Assembly (NCBI RefSeq): GCF_024679245.1
Contig: NC_090186.1
Location: forward strand, 33,379,446-33,443,445
DNA: 64,000 bases
From: Pseudorasbora parva
Lineage: Eukaryota; Chordata; Actinopteri; Cypriniformes; Gobionidae
Direction of reading: 5' to 3'
In this document: one piece after another, positions 50,990-58,528 of the stretch
Position numbering within the stretch: position 1 is the stretch's first letter
Layout of the letters: each line of letters begins with the position of its first letter
Position numbers and translations under genes: made by a program
The notes under the pieces: model-generated
What the model saw: the letters and a program-made list of their open reading frames with translations, nothing else
What the model was told of the DNA's origin: nothing
Databases searched by the model: none

Positions 50990-53900
50990 ATCAGTGTCAG
51001 TTAAGAGTAAGATCTAAATTTTATGAAAGTTAATTATTAATAGCGATTTTTATAATATCATGTGAAATTGACTTTTAATAAATTTGAATTATATCAGTAC
51101 ATATGTTTTTTATTTTACGAGTTAACCTTTACACCTTGTCTGGCTATCCACTTGTTAAGTTGTGACGTAGGGAACGCCGTTTCTGGGTCCAAGCCTCAAC
51201 TCGTTTCACTTGAGAATGCCATTGATGCCCGTTTATGAGCGCTGTTTTTCATATTAAACATCAAACATTTAAAAAGGTTAAAAATGTTAAATACTTACAG
51301 TCTACACAACATTCTCTATGGTCACAGCGTTACAGACATTAATATTTTAACGATTTATAAAAGATGAATCACTGTCTGGCCATCTGGAATTCTGGTATGG
51401 AGAAAAAGGTTATTATTATAACTTTTTTGTAGTATTACACCACATTGTGTGTGTATATTAGCACCGTTTGTAGTTTTTCTTGTGGTATAAGATAGAGCGT
51501 TTGGACCCGGAAGCGCTGCTGCGTGACGTCAGCCTTAACAAACGGATAAGCAGACCAAGCTCAAATTAAAATTGAACATTGGTCTGGGGAGTCTGCTCTG
51601 TATTTTTACTGCACAAGAGGCGTGATCAACGAGCATTATTTGAATGTCTCTGCACGCAATTGGATAGTGCTTCAACCAATTAGACCACAAAAGGCGTGAT
51701 CAATGGGCAATGACCCATCATTTCTTTATCTGTCATAATGGTAAACATGCCAATAGCGTGCCAGGTGGATAAGCCAGTTTGTGATTGGTTCCTGCAAAAG
51801 TGTAACTGAAGCAGTAAAAATGAGTGTACAGGTTTCCAGACTGAGTTGCCAGGCTAATCAAATCACCGGCAGATCAGGCTGGATTTGCCCAGTCTACTTT
51901 GCACCAGTGGTTGCCAATTTTTTTTTTTTTTACTTGAAGGCATCCCTCCTGAACGTATCAATACTGCAATACTGTAGTCAATATATTGTAGTGTTATTTG
52001 CTATACCTAAGAACTATTTAATCCCTCGCAATAACAGCACTGTTTGAGATATCCTATAATGATGACATCTATATGTGTACCAAGTTTCATAAATGTATGC
52101 AAGTGTTTCCTGCTTTGGCCCGGCCCTGACGGTCGCAGGTTCTGACAAAGTTTCAAGAGTATTCGAACACATTAAGGGCCCCAAAAGTGCCAGAGAAGTT
52201 AAAAAATATGTGTCTTAAGGAAAATAATAGGGACTTTGCCCCATCAGGGCTTGGGGCCTAATAATCCATAGGAAAACAATAGGGCCTTCACTCTTTTGGC
52301 CTTGGGCCCAAATAATAATCCTTAGAAGAACAATAGGGTATTCGCGCTTCTAGGGCTTGGGACCTAATATACACCATTAACCTATGGGAATGAAAGGTAG
52401 GCTAGTAATCAGCGATATGCGTTCACATATGATTTATTTGAATGTTTCAGCATTGTATACCATAAAATAAAGTAGTTTGTGCGATTAAAGTATCCAATCA
52501 TTATTAGTGAGGGAGAGACAAATGAATGCTAAACTATATTGAACTGAAAAAGGCTCTTAAAGATGAGCCGACTACTCTCGATGGAATCAATTCCAAACTT
52601 TTGAACCAACTCTCGATTCCCAGTGCCTTGGAAATTATTATTTTTGGAATCGATTCCCAGCCCTATAGATGGGTGCCCTATAGTGAAAATTGTTTATACC
52701 TCATTTCACACGAAATTTAACTGCTAAGTCATAAACAAATTTTAAAACCTTCCATATAAAAAATAGTGTACATTTAATTTACTTTAGTAATTAATACTGC
52801 ATCACTAATTTGTGCAAAAATCGTGAATGACTTAAGACATGAAGCTTAAAGTTTAGGACTTGCAACTTAACTTGGACTTGCCTGTCTTGACTCGGGACTT
52901 GACTCGAGACTTGAATGTAAATACTCGAGACTTACTTGTGAATTGCCAAACAATGACTTGGTCATACCTCTGTGCTCACTATTGCATGGGTTACTGGTGC
53001 TGACTGGTTGATTTCTATTTGTTACAGTAAACCCACTCAAGCAGGAACAGTTGTAACTCCCAAATGAGTTGGTGCAACGAGAGTTTAGACCACAGAACTC
53101 TGATGTCTTCAGACATTCATTCACATCTATATTACAGGATGATATGAACATAAGAGGCAATGTCATTAAAAAAAAAAAACGATTTATCCTAACGCTTTGT
53201 GTGCTTGAATAACAGGCTTGAGCAAAACTTTCAAGGTTATACAAATATCTGTTTATAGAATATACCTGTGCATGTGTTATTGATGCTGATGGTGAGATTT
53301 GAGTTTGTTGCAGTGAATCCATCCAAACATGAGCAATTGTAACTTCCTATTTTATTTGTGCAGGTGGAATATGAACCACATACAGATGGACTGATTGCAC
53401 ATTCATTTATATCTGGAAAGGAAATACATTTCAGAAAAAAATGTTCAATTGTCCTATGTCAAATGTTTTCATACTATTTAACATATTGAGGCTATTCTCA
53501 CAACTACAACATTACAAAATCTTGATAATGCAAATGCAATATCTCACCTTTCTGACAAAGCGGACCCTCTGAAGGGAGAGCTTGAATACATCCACAAGTG
53601 CCTCCCACAATGGCATCACACTCATGATAGGCCCTGCAGGTGTCATTGGGCCAAACATGATTCTCCTCACACTTGCACTCATATTCTGTTCCATTTAACC
53701 CACACACTGTAACACAATGGTAAGATATGACAGTACAGTTGTTAAGCAGCTTATTCAAAAATAATCAAGTTGATCAGGATCTTGTATTACATATGACTGT
53801 CTAACAGTACATTATCCCATGTACTAGAATCCTAGAATTTCAAATATATTATCATGAAATATTGATTTGAAATTAATGTGTAGGCTTACTTTATTATCCA

Positions 53901-56900
53901 ACATGGAATTGGTCTTAACTCTTCAACTAACAAAATACTTAGAACATAGAAAATCACTACAATATTGAACTATTAATTGATACATTCTTATTAGGATTTC
54001 ATACTATTCTTTATTATCTAGCAAACGTGTTGCAATGTTACGTAACTTTCTTAATTTTACACTTTTTTTCTCATCAAGCAGTTTGTTTCCCTTGCCAGTT
54101 TGTTTGTCTATCAAACAACATGCATTTTTTTATTCGTGCTTCATATTAAATTAAAACTTCATATTAAATGTCATGTAATTAAGTTGAATATTTCTGTAGC
54201 ATAATTTTCCTTTTTCTTTTGGGTTTTGCGCTCACCAGTGGTCATGTCGATATCTGTGATATTTATTCTGTTGCTCAGAGTCAAGGGCAGGCTGATATTT
54301 CTGATGATATTCCGTGAGTAGTTCTCCAGGAACAAGTCAAAGAATCTCACATCAATGTCAATCATGTAGTTAGAAGGTAATACTGCAAGAACAAAAAGAA
54401 GCAGGATAAGCAGAACAACCAGTGCAATTATATTCTTATAGTAAAAAATAAACAAAAAAACAACAACAATCTCCTGAATGCACCATTCAGATTTCAGTTA
54501 AATAAAATGCAAATTATCAATTAACATTACATATCAGATCTTATGCAGGGTTCTTTAAAATTGAATATTATTACTCCTAATAGCCAAGTACACTGCTGTT
54601 AAAATAGGAAAACGTTTCAGGTTATGACTATAACCCATGTTCACTGAGAGGGAACGAGACACTGCGTCATCGAGATGACAGTTTGGGGAACGTGCCTGAA
54701 GCGTGAAAGAAAAAAGGCCAATCCTGATTGGTGCTGCGTCATGACGTAGCGAGTGACGGGATACCTGGAAGGTACAAAGGGACGCTGGCACATAGCGCTG
54801 TTAGCTTGTTGTGATGAAGCAATCGCTCTGACATGGCAGTGTGACATGGGACAGGGGCTATTAAGCATAATATATCATATAGATGTATAAGGGTTTTGGG
54901 TTTTTGTTAATGTTTCACTGCCATGTTTTGCCATGCACATCCTTATTCTGTCATGTGTTCCTGTTTGTCATGTGATCCTGCCATGTGCTTCTTTGTCTTG
55001 TGCTCTGTTGTCATGTTCTCATTGGTTTATTGGTTAATTAGTGTTCACAGGTGTGTCTTGTCTTGTCATTAGCCCATGTGTATTTAAACCCTCATGTTGC
55101 CATGTGTTTTGGGGGTCCTTATGAGAGTCTGTAAATATGATCACACAACTCCCAGTCTACACTCAAGGCACTGGCTCCCTGTTTCATCCCATATCGACCA
55201 CAAAATCCTCCTGCTTACACATAAATGCATCACCAGACATACACCATCATATCTACAAGAACTCATCACTCTGAAATCCTTGACCTGCACCCTCAGATCA
55301 TCAGGCCATCTTCTTCTTCAAGTCCTCACCACCAGGATCCGTACCATGGGAGAACGAGCTTTCTGCTTGGCTGCACTGCGGCTTTGGAACCACCTCCTCA
55401 TGTGAACTGAGAGCAGTACAGAGCCTGGACCATTTTAAAGCAGAACTGAAGACTTTCCTATTCAGAAAGGCTTTAATGCGTTGTATTTTTGATTAGTTTG
55501 TTTTTATCTATTTATTTATTCTATTTTTATTTTGTAATTTTCCCATGTAGTACTTTGAGATTCTTCGGAATTAAAAGTATGTAATAAATAAAATCTATAT
55601 TATTATTATTATTATTATTATTATCATCAGTGTCAGTTAAGAGTAAGATCTTAATTTTATGAAAGTTGGTCTGGGGAGACTGCTCTGTATTTTTACTGCA
55701 CAAGAGGCGTGATCAACGAGCATTATTTGAATGTCTCTGCACGCGATTGGATAGTCCTTCAACCAATCAGACCACAAAAGGCGTGATCAATGGGCAATGA
55801 CCCATCATTTCTTTATCTGTCATAATGGTAAACATGCCAATAGCGTGCCAGGTGGATAAGCCAGTTTGTGATTGGTTCCTGCAAAAGTGTAACTGAAGCA
55901 GTAAAAATGAATGTACAGGTTTCCAGACTGAGTTGCCAGGCTAATCAAATCACCGGCAGATCAGGCTGGATTTACCCAGTCTACTTTACACCAGTAGTTC
56001 CCAAAAATGTTTTACTTAAAGGCATCCCTCCTGAACATATCAATACTGCAATACTGTAGTTAATATATTGTAGTGTTTTAGCTATACCTAAGAACTATTT
56101 AATCCCTCGCCATAACAGCACTGTTTGAGATATCATATAATGATGACATCTATATGTGTACCAAGTTTCATAAATGTACGCAAGTGTTTCCTGCTTTGGC
56201 CCGGCCCTGACGGCCGCATGTACTGACAAAGTTTCAAGAGTATTCGAACACATTAAGGGCCCCAAAAGTGCCAGAGAAGTTAAAAATATGTGTCCTAAGG
56301 AAAATAATAGGGCCTTTGCCCCAACAGGGCTTGGGGCCTAATAATCCTTAGGAAAACAATAGGGCCTTCACCCTTTTGGCCTTGGGCCCAAATAATAATC
56401 CTTAGAAGAACAATAGGGTATTCGCGCTTCTAGGGCTTGGGACCTAATATACACCATTAACCTATGGGAATGAAAGGTAGGCTAGTAATCAGCGATATGC
56501 GTTCACATATGATTTATTTGAATGTTTCAGCATTGTATACCATAAAATAAAGTAGTTTGTGCGATTAAAGTATCCAATCATTATTAGTGAGGGAGAGACA
56601 AATGAATGCTAAACTATATTGAACTGAAAAAGGCTCTTAAAGATGAGCCGATTACTCTCGATGGAATCAATTCCAAACTTTTGAATCGACTCTCGATTCC
56701 CAGTGCCTTGAAAATTATTATTTTTGGAATCGATTCCCAGCCCTATAGATGGGTGCCCTATAGTGAAAATTGTTTATATCTCATTTCACACGAAATTTAA
56801 CTGCTAAGTCATAAACATATTTTAAAACCTTCCTGATACAAATTTGTATATATTTAATTTACTTTAGTAATTATTACTGTATCACTAATTTGTGCAAAAA

Positions 56901-58497
56901 TTTTGAATGACTTAAGACATGAAGCTTTAAGTTTAGGACTTGCAACTTATCTTGGACTTGCCTTTCTTGACTCGGGACTTGACTCGAGACTTGAATGTAT
57001 ATACTCGAGACTTACTTGTGACTTGCCAAACAATGACTTGGTCATACCTCTGTGCTCGCCATTGCATGGGTGACTGGTGCTGACTGGTTGATTTCTGTTT
57101 GTTACAGTAAACCCACTCAAGCAGGAACAGTTGTAACTCCCAAATGAGTTGGTGCAACGAGAGTTTAGACCACAGAACTCTGATGTCTTCAGACATTCAT
57201 TCACATCTATATTACAGAACGACATAAACATAAGGGGCAATGTCATAAAAAACGATTTATCCTAACGCTTTGTGTGCTTGAATAACAGGCTTGAGCAAAA
57301 CTTTCAAGGTTATACAAATATCTGTTTATAGAATATACCTGTGCATGTGTTATTGATGCTGATGGTGAGATTTGAGTTTGTTGGAGTGAATCCATCCAAA
57401 CATGAGCAATTGTAACTTCCTATTTTATTCGTGCAGGTGGAATCCGAACCACATACAGATGGACTGATTGCACATTCATTTATATCTGGAAAGGAAATAC
57501 ATTTCAGAAAAAAATTTCACTTGTCCTATGTCAAATATTTTCATACTATTTAACATATTGAGGCTATTCTCACAACTACAACATTACAAAATCGTGATAA
57601 TGCAAATTCAATATCTCACCTCTCTGGCAAAGCGGACCCTCTGAAGGGAGAGCTTGAATACATCCACAAGTGCCTCCCACAATGGCATCACACTCATGAT
57701 AGGCCCTGCAGGTGTCATTGGGCCAAACATGATTCTCCTCACACTTGCACTCATATTCTGTTCCATTTAACCCGCACACTGTAACACAATGGTAAGATAT
57801 GACAGTACAGTTGTTATACAGTTTATTAAAAAATAATCAAGTTGATCAGGATCTTGTATTACATATGACTGTCTAACAGTACATTATCCCATGTACTAGA
57901 ATCCTAGAATTACAAATAAATTATCATGAAATATTGGTTTGAAATTAATGTGTAGGCTTACTTTATTATCCAACATGGAATTGGTCTTAATTCTTCAACT
58001 AACAAAATACTTAGAACATAGAAAACCACTACAATATTGAACTATTAACTGATACATTCTTATTAGGATTTCATACTATTCTTTATTATCTAGCTAACAT
58101 GTGTTGCAATGTTACATGTCTTTCTCAGTTTTACTTTTTTTTTTCTCATCAAGCAATTTGTTTCCCTTGCCAATTTGTTTGTCTATCAAACAACATGCAT
58201 TCTTTTCTTTGTGCATCATATTAAATGTCATGTAATTAAGTTGAATATTTCTGTAGCATAATTTTCCTTTTCCTTTTGAGCTTTTGCGCTCACCAGTGGT
58301 CACGTCACAATCTGTGATATTTATTCTGTTGCTCAGAGTCAAGGGCAGGCTGATATTTCTGATGATATTCCGTGAGTAGCTCACCAGGAACAAGTCAAAG
58401 AATCTCACATCAATGTCAATTATGTACTTAGAATGTAGTACTGCAAGAACAAACAGAAGCAGGTTAAGCAGAACAACCAGTACAATTATATTCTTAT

Positions 58498-58528
<31 letters not shown>

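Larger units (their letters stand above)
48036..52398. repeat. Tandem unit 2 (4,363 bp)
   Basis: The longest copy. It keeps an extra stretch at about 51.05-51.59 kb and lacks about 260 bp between the EGF-like and module exons that units 1, 3 and 4 keep (deletion near 49375). It starts and ends with the same junction words as unit 3. Confidence 0.93.
52399..56478. repeat. Tandem unit 3 (4,080 bp)
   Basis: Direct repeat starting AGGCTAGTAATCAGCGATAT and ending GGGAATGAAAGGT. Order along the plus strand: cassette exons (reverse), DIRS-like terminal repeat (about 54.61-54.85 kb), L2-like LINE end (about 55.07-55.62 kb), MITE segment (about 55.67-55.99 kb), then a repeat with the ATAGGGCCTTxxCCC words (about 56.28-56.45 kb). 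Shorter than unit 2 because about 450 bp before the MITE segment (51.0-51.59 kb in unit 2) is missing. Confidence 0.93.

Noticed and set aside
43939..56800. 64-codon plus-strand frame repeated in each unit (starting MLNYIELKKALK)
   Set aside because: It recurs at 43939, 48163, 52526 and 56606 only because the whole unit is repeated. It lies in an interspersed repeat and has no domain or splice support.
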